Source: MVYY01 sp012517575 (lineage in GTDB: Bacteria; Bacteroidota; Bacteroidia; Bacteroidales; Paludibacteraceae). Taken from it: a stretch of 64,000 nt of DNA. Positions 56,608-64,000 of this stretch are shown here, piece by piece; positions within the stretch are counted from its first letter, which is position 1; each line of letters opens with the position of its first letter. The position numbers and the translations under genes are program-made. The stretch covers positions 124,001-188,000 of the forward strand of contig JAVLUG010000003.1 of assembly GCA_031629035.1 (NCBI GenBank). The letters are read 5' to 3'. The notes under the pieces were generated by a model, which was given only the letters and a program-made list of their open reading frames with translations, made no database searches and was not told the DNA's origin.

Positions 56608-56615
56608 AGTACAAA

Positions 56616-56653
56616 AAATCCTTAGGCAAAATCTAACTTCTGCCTAAGGATTT
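56616..56653. terminator. Bidirectional terminator between DUF4831-like gene and glgP
   Basis: AAATCCTTAGGCA (56616-56628) and TGCCTAAGGATTT (56641-56653) form a perfect 13-bp stem with a 12-nt loop. On the minus strand a T run (TTTTTTG) follows, fitting a glgP terminator; the plus side is less T-rich. Confidence 0.8.
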
Positions 56654-56736
56654 CAAAAATTTTATAACATTGAATTCTTTCTATCGCATCCTTACATCAC
56701 AATTTCCCTTATAAAAAATATCAAATTAATTTGCTT

Positions 56737-59301
56737 TTACAGCCAACGAACATAGCAAAAATCTTGACGATGAGGTAAATCTTCATTTTTTGGGAACATC
56801 CGGAATCCGAACTGAAACAATCCGGCTCTATTGAGCTGATAATCGAGACTGAAATATAACAGGGAACCTTCTGTCTTCACCAATTTGAATTCTTCCAGAT
56901 CGTGGAGGCGGAATTGATTGTTCTTATCAGGTTTGGTTACCACCAGTTCAACACCAATACCTTTGTCGTTAATATCTTTAATATCGATGACGATATTCAT
57001 GTGATAAACCTCGCTAACCTGAGGATTTTGCAACAAACCATCGGGAATATCCATGCTCACTACTTCAATTTTATCCCATCCTTCGGCAATTTTCAGTTTC
57101 CATGCAGCAATTTCTTTGGCACGCGCATAGTTGTGATCTTTTAACAATGCATGACGGTTGCTAAGTTTGGTATAGAACTGCTCCACATAATTATCAATCA
57201 TACGTTTGGTAGTAAAACGCGGTGTGATCTGCGCAATGGAATTTTTAATATACTGAATCCATTCGGGAGAAATTCCTTTGGAATTTTTTGCAAAATACAG
57301 AGGAATAATTTCGTTTTCGAGCATACTGTAAATGGTTGCAGCATCAAGCTGATCCTGATATGCATCATTTTCATAGGTACGCTTTTCGGTAATTGCCCAA
57401 CCGGCTCCTTTCACGTAACCTTCTAACCACCATCCATCGAGAACCGAAAAATTCAATACGCCATTCATTTGTGCTTTTTGACCAGAAGTTCCTGAAGCTT
57501 CCAAAGGACGCGTCGGCGTATTCAGCCAAATATCGACACCGGAAATCAATCGTTTAGCCAAATGCATATCATAGTTTTCGAGGAAAAGAATTTTTCCCAA
57601 AAATTCAGGCATTCTCGAAACCTCAACTATGCGCTTGATAAGAGCTTTTCCTCCCTGATCGGCAGGGTGCGCTTTACCCGAAAAAATAAACTGTACGGGT
57701 TTCGATGGATCATTTACAATTTTTGACAAACGCTTCAAATCAGTAAACAAAAGATGAGCCCGCTTATAAGTCGCAAATCTTCGTCCAAAACCAATCACCA
57801 AAGCATTGGGATTCATGGATTCCAAAATCGACATGATGCGGGAAGGATCGCCTTGCGACTTCAACCAGTTTTCCTGAAATTGCAAACGAATATAATCGAT
57901 CAATTTGTTTTTCATTTTGACACGCGTTTCCCAAATAACTTGGTCGGGCACTTCGTAAATAGCCTGCCAGAGTTTCATGTTCGACTGATCATCATAAAAA
58001 TTTTTTCCGAGATATTTCTCGTAAACTCCTTTCCATTCGGAAGTGGTCCACGTGGGTAAATGCACACCATTGGTAACATAACTCACATGCAACTCTTCAG
58101 GATAATAGCCTTTCCATATCGGCTGAAACATTTCTTGAGAAACTTTTCCATGAAGCCAGCTCACGCCATTAACCTCCTGACAGGTATTGCAGGCAAAAAC
58201 ACTCATACTGAATTTGTCGTTGGGGTCATTGGGATTTTCACGTCCCAAATTCATCAGGTCGTTCCATGAAATATTCAGCAAGGTTGCATAATCTTTCATA
58301 TATTTTCCGAACAACACTTCATCAAAGCGGTCGTGTCCTGCAGGGACAGGTGTATGCACTGTATAAAGAGAACTGCTTCGAACTATTTCCAACGCTTCAT
58401 AGAACGAAAGATTTTTTTCGGTTACCAAATCTACCAGACGTTGAAGATTGATTAAAGCAGCGTGTCCTTCATTGCAATGATAAACATCTTTTTCGATACC
58501 GAGTTTTTTTAATGTCAAAATTCCACCAATACCCAGCAAAATTTCCTGTTTCAGACGATTTTCCCAGTCACCACCATACAATTCGAAAGTGATACTTTTG
58601 TCAGCATCACTATTCATTTCGTTGTCGGTATCCAAAAGAAAAAGATTGATTCGTCCGACACTTACTTTCCACAGGTTGACATACACGGTGCGACCAGGAT
58701 AGGGAACCTCTACGACGACAGGCTGCCCGTTTTCATCGCGAACCTGTACAATAGGCAAAGTATTGAAATTCTGTTTATCATAAATTTCAATTTGATCGCC
58801 ATCTACCGAGAGCGACTGTGTAAAATAACCATAACGATAGAGCAGGCCAATAGCTGTCAGATCTACACCACAATCACTGGCTTCTTTTAAATAATCGCCC
58901 GCCAAAATTCCAAGACCGCCGGAATAAATTTTTAAAACTTCTGTAAGCCCGTATTCCATGCTGAAGTAAGCCACTGAAGGTTTATCGGGCGCAAAAGGTT
59001 GATGCAGATAGGCCTGAAATTCATTGTAAATCCTATCTAAATTGGCCATGAAATCAGCATCTTTTTCTACTTCCACCAGCCGCTCATAACTAAGTATGTT
59101 CAATAATTGCACTGGATTATAGCCTGATTCTGCCCACGCATCCTTGTCCAATTCACGAAAAAGGTGTCGGGCATCACTTCTCCATACCCAAAATATATTT
59201 TGCGCTATTTCTTCCAATCTTTTCAAGCCATCGGGCAAAAAAGATTTGATATTGATTTCTTTCCAACGCGGTTCGTTTACCTGATTTAATTTCAAAGACA
59301 T
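56737..59301 (-). CDS. glgP: Glycogen/alpha-glucan phosphorylase (GT35)
   Basis: This 854-residue cytoplasmic enzyme releases glucose-1-phosphate from alpha-1,4-glucan. It has the DUF3417-type N-terminal domain (about 1-100, LKRLEEIAQNIFWVW) of the short bacterial/archaeal alpha-glucan phosphorylases, then PSVAYFSMEYGL, YSGGLGILAGDYLKEASD, YHCNEGHAALI, and the pyridoxal-phosphate site around Lys609 in EASGTSGQKAQMNG. A C-terminal extension of about 150 residues is beta-rich. It follows the glycogen synthase gene by 211 bp, and a TAACTTTG box (reverse of 59349-59356) in that gap may give it its own promoter. Confidence 0.95.
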   Translation of the reverse strand: MSLKLNQVNEPRWKEINIKSFLPDGLKRLEEIAQNIFWVWRSDARHLFRELDKDAWAESGYNPVQLLNILSYERLVEVEKDADFMANLDRIYNEFQAYLHQPFAPDKPSVAYFSMEYGLTEVLKIYSGGLGILAGDYLKEASDCGVDLTAIGLLYRYGYFTQSLSVDGDQIEIYDKQNFNTLPIVQVRDENGQPVVVEVPYPGRTVYVNLWKVSVGRINLFLLDTDNEMNSDADKSITFELYGGDWENRLKQEILLGIGGILTLKKLGIEKDVYHCNEGHAALINLQRLVDLVTEKNLSFYEALEIVRSSSLYTVHTPVPAGHDRFDEVLFGKYMKDYATLLNISWNDLMNLGRENPNDPNDKFSMSVFACNTCQEVNGVSWLHGKVSQEMFQPIWKGYYPEELHVSYVTNGVHLPTWTTSEWKGVYEKYLGKNFYDDQSNMKLWQAIYEVPDQVIWETRVKMKNKLIDYIRLQFQENWLKSQGDPSRIMSILESMNPNALVIGFGRRFATYKRAHLLFTDLKRLSKIVNDPSKPVQFIFSGKAHPADQGGKALIKRIVEVSRMPEFLGKILFLENYDMHLAKRLISGVDIWLNTPTRPLEASGTSGQKAQMNGVLNFSVLDGWWLEGYVKGAGWAITEKRTYENDAYQDQLDAATIYSMLENEIIPLYFAKNSKGISPEWIQYIKNSIAQITPRFTTKRMIDNYVEQFYTKLSNRHALLKDHNYARAKEIAAWKLKIAEGWDKIEVVSMDIPDGLLQNPQVSEVYHMNIVIDIKDINDKGIGVELVVTKPDKNNQFRLHDLEEFKLVKTEGSLLYFSLDYQLNRAGLFQFGFRMFPKNEDLPHRQDFCYVRWL

Positions 59302-59348
59302 GTTTCTTTATTTTAAGTTAGTGAAATACAAAAAAATTTTTTGGCGAA

Positions 59349-59356
59349 CAAAGTTA
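59349..59356 (-). promoter_or_regulatory. Candidate -7 box for glgP
   Basis: The minus strand reads TAACTTTG, an exact TAnnTTTG, 48 bp before the glgP start. CAAAGTT is repeated just beyond it (59360-59366). No good -33 element is at 17-23 nt. Confidence 0.4.
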
Positions 59357-59512
59357 AGCAAAGTTCCAAAAAGCTATTATAAAACAATTCATAAAAGGAG
59401 TAAAAAGAAATGCAAACGATTGCAAGTTATTAAAAAATTTTTGTTAATATATTCTATTGCAAAGAATTAAAAAATGTTCATCGTAAAAATTATCGAGAGA
59501 GATTATCAAATT

Positions 59513-61180
59513 TTAATTTGAATGTTTACCAAGTCGCAGATTTCTTTGGGTAAGCGCTATATTGTAAGCTTCATAATAATATTGAATAAAGTTTTCCCAC
59601 AAGGCTTTCTGTGAGATTGAAGCAGCTTTGGAGCGTATATTTTCCACCTGAAGTTGCCCCAAGCTCGAGAACTGACAAATCATTTGCGCAATTTTCACAG
59701 ATGCATCATACTGATTGTAGTCGGACCGATGAACTACTCCCACGCCTTCGGTAATATCTTGCGGCTGATTTGCCACCCAACGCCCAAAACCCGACAAATC
59801 GCTAGTAATGGTAGGAACGGAAAAAGCAATACTTTCGAGAGGTGTATAACCCCACGGTTCGTAGTACGATGGAAATATGGTTACATCGAGCCCAATGAGC
59901 AGATCGTAATATTTTTTGTTGAATATGCCATCGAAACCATTCAAATAAGAAGGAACAAATATCATTTTTACCTTTTGCGACGATTGATTGGTAAAATGAA
60001 ACCAACGAATAGCCGACATGATATTATCATTTTGATAATCATACAGTTCGTGCGTAGTAAACAAATTCCACGAATGCAACTTGATATTTGGATGATTTAA
60101 AGCAGTAAGCAAATCGGTTCTTGGTCCCATTACATGGGCAGGCACCATGATGAAAACCACCACTTCTCTATTTAAATGGGGGCATTCAATCAACCTCCTC
60201 ATTGATTCGATAAATACATCAATACCTTTGTTTTTGTATTCGTAACGTCCGGCAGTGCCCACAAAAAGAGCATTTTCCTGCAAGGGATAGCCCAACAAAG
60301 TTTCGGCAATTTTGCTTAAACACGCTCTTGCTTCCTGGCGCTTTTGAATAAAGTCATCTGCTTTGGGCACAAAATCATCTTCAAAACCATTCGGTGTAAC
60401 AACAGCAGGTTTTATTTCCAGCAATTGTTTGCATTCTATGGCGGTAATGTCGCTTACTGTGGTGAAACAATCGGAAATATGAGCGGCCGTTTTTTCGGCA
60501 GAATGTTTGGAAACAACATTCAGTTCGGCTGCCATTTGATCTCCATTGTACTCTTGCAGATAATCATACAACGGTTTGTGATTACTGGCAATGGAACGCC
60601 CCACAGTAGTGGCATGAGTAGTAAAAATGGTTGCAACTTCTGGCAAATGTTCTTTTAAGAAAAAAATCCCGAATGATGTTTGCCACTCATGAAAATGGGC
60701 CATCACATCATTTTGTACGGACAAGTCGAAAAGCCGATAAAAACTTTCTATCACCATGCCGGCAGCATAACCAAACATTGAAGATTCGTGATAATCGCCA
60801 TAGGCTGGTAATGAGTTTACACCGGTTTGCAACCAAACATGCCCATAGATTTCATTTTTCTTTATCATAAGCGGCATGAAATCTACCAAGACAGCAATGG
60901 GGTTACCGTGAATTTGCCATCGTCCTATCCTAATACTCAACTGATATCGTTGCTGAACAAAATCTTTCCACTTTGGAAAAAGAGTAGAGTCTTCAACAAA
61001 AAGTGGATTATTCTTTTGCATCCAAATATCGGGGCCAATAAAAATTAATTTGTCCCGGTAAACTTCTTTCAAAGTTGCAGCACGAGTAGATAAAACGGTA
61101 TATATTCCGCCAACCATATTGCAAACTTCCCAGCTTGTTTCAAATATGTATTCTGGCTTCAACATGCTTGTATTGTTCAT
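59513..61180 (-). CDS. Glycogen synthase, GT3 (eukaryotic-type) family
   Basis: This 555-residue protein begins with EYIFETSWEVCNMVGGIYTVLSTRA (about 10-34), the UDP-glucose-binding loop of GT3 glycogen synthases such as yeast Gsy2, rather than the KTGGL of bacterial GlgA (GT5). Other GT3-like stretches are AHFHEWQTSFGIFFL, ATIFTTHATTVGRSIAS, VTPNGFEDDF and FPSYYEPWGYTPLESIAFSVPTITSDLSGFGRW. It extends alpha-1,4-glucan in the cytoplasm. GT3 enzymes use UDP-glucose as a rule. It is paired with a GT35 phosphorylase for synthesis and breakdown. A start at 61165 (MLKPEYIFE) is possible. Confidence 0.92.
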   Translation of the reverse strand: MNNTSMLKPEYIFETSWEVCNMVGGIYTVLSTRAATLKEVYRDKLIFIGPDIWMQKNNPLFVEDSTLFPKWKDFVQQRYQLSIRIGRWQIHGNPIAVLVDFMPLMIKKNEIYGHVWLQTGVNSLPAYGDYHESSMFGYAAGMVIESFYRLFDLSVQNDVMAHFHEWQTSFGIFFLKEHLPEVATIFTTHATTVGRSIASNHKPLYDYLQEYNGDQMAAELNVVSKHSAEKTAAHISDCFTTVSDITAIECKQLLEIKPAVVTPNGFEDDFVPKADDFIQKRQEARACLSKIAETLLGYPLQENALFVGTAGRYEYKNKGIDVFIESMRRLIECPHLNREVVVFIMVPAHVMGPRTDLLTALNHPNIKLHSWNLFTTHELYDYQNDNIMSAIRWFHFTNQSSQKVKMIFVPSYLNGFDGIFNKKYYDLLIGLDVTIFPSYYEPWGYTPLESIAFSVPTITSDLSGFGRWVANQPQDITEGVGVVHRSDYNQYDASVKIAQMICQFSSLGQLQVENIRSKAASISQKALWENFIQYYYEAYNIALTQRNLRLGKHSN

Positions 61181-61190
61181 CTTTTTATGA

Positions 61191-61224
61191 CAAAGTTATT
61201 ATCCGTAAACTTAAATAATCCCAA
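61191..61224 (-). promoter_or_regulatory. Second candidate promoter for glycogen synthase gene
   Basis: The minus strand reads TTG (reverse of 61222-61224), 23 nt, TAACTTTG (reverse of 61191-61198). Spacing is at the edge of the normal range and the start site would be within a few bases of the 61180 ATG, favouring the later ATG at 61165 if this promoter is used. Confidence 0.35.
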
Positions 61225-61363
61225 CTCTTCGAGAAGGAAAAACCGATAAAATTTATTCGCTACAAAGAAGAAAAACCTTTCCCTCAGTTGTTCGAATGGG
61301 ATAGATGCTTCAAATTAATTTTTCCTCTGAAAAAGATACAAAATTGAAACATTAATCATGCAA

Positions 61364-61393
61364 CAAAGGTACATAATTTGTGCGATGAGACAA
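61364..61393 (-). promoter_or_regulatory. Promoter of glycogen synthase gene
   Basis: The minus strand reads TTG (reverse of 61391-61393), 19 nt, TACCTTTG (reverse of 61364-61371), a good Bacteroidota promoter match. The leader would be about 175 nt. Confidence 0.55.
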
Positions 61394-61570
61394 TAAAATT
61401 AAACCAAAATAAGTAAAAAAATAAGCTCTAAATATACATAAATTACTCACATATAGAAAGTTATATACTGTATTTTACTTGCAATAAAAGTTTTGAGAAT
61501 TATTGGTTCCATCAATATTTTTTATAGGCGATACTTTCTTGTTAATTTTTCAGGAAAATTTGCGAATCTC

Positions 61571-61661
61571 TGATGCCGATATTCACAACAGCATCACAGG
61601 ATTGTCCGAAATTACGGACGAATGGGCATTGTCTTCTGGGTAGAAATTTCAACATTTCTAC
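61571..61661 (-). repeat. Three tandem hairpins (possible structured RNA or 3' UTR element)
   Basis: Within 91 bp lie TGATGC/GCATCA (61571-61576, 61591-61596), GTCCG/CGGAC (61604-61608, 61615-61619; extendable to ATT/AAT with one bulge) and GTAGAAAT/ATTTCTAC (61640-61647, 61654-61661). Base composition here is clearly less AT-rich than the flanks. It follows the AAA+ gene stop by about 60 bp on the minus strand. None is followed by a strong T run, so plain termination does not explain it. Confidence 0.45.
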
Positions 61662-61723
61662 AACAACAATTTCATTAAATTTTTCTTCTGCAGCTTTTCG
61701 TAAAAAATTATTTAAACCAATTT

Positions 61724-64000
61724 TCAGCCTTCGGGTGGTTTAAATCCGATTGTGGGACGTTGTTTGGGTTGATCGGGTTGAACGGTTGAAATAACGCATT
61801 CCACATCTTCCATGTTGATAAGGCAAAGATCTTCCGGCAAAATCTGAGTCATTTTAGCAACTCTGTCGCTTTGTGCCTGTATTATTTTTTCAAATAAATT
61901 CCGTGCAAAACGTCCATTTCCGAAATGTTTGTCTCTACTTTCCCAAACATCAATAAAATGTCCGATAAGACGTTTCTCGGCTGCCGGGTCCAATTTCATG
62001 GAACGTTTCTTAAGAAAGCCTTCAAAAATATCCATCAATTCATCAGGCTTGTAATCTACAAAATTGAAATAACGATTGAAGCGCGATTTCAGTCCCGGAT
62101 TGGTCTCAATCAAATCTTTCATTTCATCAGGATAACCAGCCAAAATAACGACAAATTTGTCGCGATCGTCTTCCATTCTTTTCAGTAAAGTTTCAATTGC
62201 TTCGCGACCAAAATCATTTCCCTGTCCCCCAGGATTAAGAGAATAAGCTTCGTCTATAAAAAGAATACCGTGCATTGCCGAGTCAATCACTTGATCGGTT
62301 TTTGGCCCCGTGTGTCCAATATATTCTCCCACCAAATCGTTCCGTGAAACTTCTACCACATGACCTTTGGGCAACAGTCCCAAAGATTTGTAAATCCTGC
62401 CCATTAATCGGGCAACTGTTGTTTTTCCCGTTCCCGGAGGCCCTTGAAAAACGGCATGCAACGACAGACTTTGAGTTGTCAAGCCTTGTTCAGCACGCAT
62501 TTTTTCTACTCTGATATAATTGAGCAACTGTTCAACATCATTTTTTATGTTATCGAGTCCAATCAAACCATTCAGTTCAGCCATTATTTCATCCAAACTT
62601 TCCGTAATTTCCTCCTTGTACTCATCAGCTACTGCCCGATTAATATCTTCCAGTGTGATAGTGCAAAGGTCTTCATCGGAAATATGTTCCATTTCGGCCA
62701 AACGGGCTGATTGCAACTGAACAACTTCTTCAAAAAGATTTCTTACCAGACGGGCATTCCCAAAAGTATCGGTACGCGATTGATAGACATAATTCAAATA
62801 TTTTGAAACTTTTTCCATCGCATCGGGAGCAATTTTAAAGTTTGCCGATTCGGCTATTCTTCTGAAAATTTCTAGCAATTCTTCCGGCTGATAATCATTG
62901 AAAGTAAAATATCTGTTGAAACGATGCTGAAGTCCTGGATTGGAAAGGATAAATCGATTCATTTCGCTTGGATAACCGGCAACAATCACTATAAGGCGGT
63001 CGCGAGAATCCTCCATTCTTTTCAGAATAGTATCTACGGCTTCCTGTCCGAAATCGTTTCCCTTTCCTCCTTCCGGAATTAACGCATAAGCCTCGTCAAT
63101 AAACAAAATGCCGTCCAGCGCACTATCGATTATCTTATTGGTTTTTAAAGCTGTCTGTCCGATATATTCGGCCACCAGACCCGAACGATCCACTTCCACC
63201 ACGTGACCGCTTTTCAGCAATCCCATCGATTGGTAAATCTTTCCAAGCAGTCTGGCAACTGTAGTTTTTCCAGTCCCCGGCGGGCCTTGAAATACCGAAT
63301 GCAAAGAGATGGGATTGGAACTCAACCCTCTTTCCTTACGCATTTTTTCTATTCTGATAAATTTCATCAAGTTGTCAATATCTGTTTTGATATTGTTCAA
63401 ACCAACCAATTTGTTTACTTCGGCCAGCAATTCGTCCAATGACTTAGCCGGTTCTGACTTGGAAGGCGTTGCTGAAGGTTCTGAAGTTTTCTTGGGCTCT
63501 GCTTCTGCTTCTTCAAGCGCTTCCTTAAATAGCTTTTCATCAGGTTCCAACTTTAAAGCCAGTTTAAAATAAACTTTGGCCTTTTCGTTTTTCCCTTTTT
63601 CGAGTAAAACTCTCCCTGCCTGATACAATGGTGTGGCATCATCAACTTCCTTCAATACGGAAGAAGGACATTCCATAGCAATTTTGAACAATTCTTCTTT
63701 TTTATCCATATCGTTCAGTGAGTACACCAAATTAGAAAATACCACCGGATTGGAAGCATCGAGTTGAAAGGATTCCTGATAATATTTCAGCGCTTTTTCC
63801 ATGTCGCCCAGCCACGACCATGCAGCACCAATACTGTTGAGTGCCGAAGGAAACTCAGGCGAAAGTTTTAAGGCATCTTCAAAGTAATCAATGGCTTTCT
63901 GGTATTCTTTTCTGTCAAAATATTCCATCCCTGTCTGATAATATCTCATGGCTTTGGGTGAAATATTCAGTTCCTTGGCAGGGGCAGCTTCTTGCGTAAT
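61724..64000 (-). CDS. TPR protein with two CbbX/SpoVK-type AAA+ ATPase domains (5' end outside window)
   Basis: The frame is open from the window edge; 17 codons (ITQEAAPAKELNISPKA) precede the first ATG at 63949, so the gene probably begins beyond the window. Counting from that Met, residues 1-145 are TPR repeats, 150-172 a Ser/Pro/Glu linker, then two homologous AAA+ modules. Each has GPPGTGKT (222-229, 503-510), ILFIDEAY (281-288, and about 562), RMEDxRD and an AGYPxEM sensor region, and a SRFNRYF or HRFNRYF arginine motif. The modules are of the CbbX/SpoVK type. Such ATPases remodel protein complexes; the target here is unknown. Confidence 0.9.
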   Translation of the reverse strand: MTQEAAPAKELNISPKAMRYYQTGMEYFDRKEYQKAIDYFEDALKLSPEFPSALNSIGAAWSWLGDMEKALKYYQESFQLDASNPVVFSNLVYSLNDMDKKEELFKIAMECPSSVLKEVDDATPLYQAGRVLLEKGKNEKAKVYFKLALKLEPDEKLFKEALEEAEAEPKKTSEPSATPSKSEPAKSLDELLAEVNKLVGLNNIKTDIDNLMKFIRIEKMRKERGLSSNPISLHSVFQGPPGTGKTTVARLLGKIYQSMGLLKSGHVVEVDRSGLVAEYIGQTALKTNKIIDSALDGILFIDEAYALIPEGGKGNDFGQEAVDTILKRMEDSRDRLIVIVAGYPSEMNRFILSNPGLQHRFNRYFTFNDYQPEELLEIFRRIAESANFKIAPDAMEKVSKYLNYVYQSRTDTFGNARLVRNLFEEVVQLQSARLAEMEHISDEDLCTITLEDINRAVADEYKEEITESLDEIMAELNGLIGLDNIKNDVEQLLNYIRVEKMRAEQGLTTQSLSLHAVFQGPPGTGKTTVARLMGRIYKSLGLLPKGHVVEVSRNDLVGEYIGHTGPKTDQVIDSAMHGILFIDEAYSLNPGGQGNDFGREAIETLLKRMEDDRDKFVVILAGYPDEMKDLIETNPGLKSRFNRYFNFVDYKPDELMDIFEGFLKKRSMKLDPAAEKRLIGHFIDVWESRDKHFGNGRFARNLFEKIIQAQSDRVAKMTQILPEDLCLINMEDVECVISTVQPDQPKQRPTIGFKPPEG

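Larger units (their letters stand above)
61181..61723. other. 543-bp intergenic region between AAA+ gene and glycogen synthase gene
   Basis: Reading on the minus strand, the first 160 bp after the AAA+ gene stop contain three tandem hairpins (61571-61661). The rest is AT-rich and carries two minus-strand promoter candidates for the glycogen synthase gene (61364-61393 and 61191-61224). A 57-codon minus-strand frame without ATG at its start crosses the hairpins; I do not recognise it as a protein. Confidence 0.6.

Noticed and set aside
61548..61644. Plus-strand frame across the hairpin cassette reading ISDADIHNSITGLSEITDEW
   Set aside because: It has no ATG start or ribosome site, is under 50 codons, and a competing frame exists on the other strand. 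Both may be by-products of the inverted repeats.

Overview
The window is low-GC DNA from a member of the Bacteroidota, most likely order Bacteroidales. The evidence is two SusC/SusD polysaccharide utilisation loci (PULs), a type IX secretion sorting tail, Bacteroidota-type promoters (TTTG or TTG about 20 nt before TAnnTTTG), the parA-parB-DUF5683-mltD-merR neighbourhood, a meso-DAP type MurE, and the dcw cluster in the order typical of Bacteroides relatives (no murF or ddl). I see no tRNA, rRNA, CRISPR array, insertion sequence or prophage.

Region 1 (1-8,840, minus strand) is a PUL that looks fructan-directed: SusC, SusD, a two-DUF5018 surface glycan-binding lipoprotein, a divergent GH32-like lipoprotein, a small secreted protein with a T9SS tail, and, past a strong hairpin, the start of a second GH32-type protein cut by the window edge. 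Region 2 (9,446-17,140) is a hemicellulose set: GH39, two GH3 and a convergent GH51 arabinofuranosidase. A 610-bp divergent region separates it from the PUL and holds a terminator-like hairpin with no annotated gene upstream. Next come an acyltransferase and a GNAT protein.

Region 3 (18,776-34,984, plus strand) is the complete division and cell-wall cluster: a candidate MraZ operator, mraZ, rsmH, ftsL, ftsI (with PASTA domain), murE, mraY, murD, ftsW, murG, murC, ftsQ, ftsA, ftsZ and a yqeY-like gene, closed by a long bidirectional hairpin.

Region 4 (34,992-46,265, minus strand) is a second complete PUL: GH3, SusC, SusD, an SGBP and two GH30 enzymes. Its composition resembles the beta-1,6-glucan (pustulan, yeast-wall) PUL of Bacteroides thetaiotaomicron. 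A degenerate Nudix-type regulator (NrtR/AraR family architecture) is divergent from it, and both sides have good promoter boxes.

Region 5 (47,328-56,553) holds proA, then a minus-strand run parA-parB-DUF5683-mltD-merR-alkaline phosphatase-prfB. prfB is split by a textbook RF2 +1 programmed frameshift, so the true gene starts about 160 bp upstream of the long open frame. A DUF4831-like protein is divergent from parA. Region 6 (56,737-64,000) has glycogen phosphorylase (GT35), a GT3 eukaryotic-type glycogen synthase, and a TPR protein with two CbbX/SpoVK-type AAA+ modules that runs off the window. Between the last two lies a structured intergenic stretch of three tandem hairpins.

Most genes belong to known families. 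The observations least explained by known families are structural: the hairpin in the GH39 leader, the three-hairpin cassette near 61.6 kb, similar hairpins at the SGBP/hydrolase junction of both PULs, the binding-domain duplication onto a T9SS tail, and the divergent regulator of the GH30 PUL.
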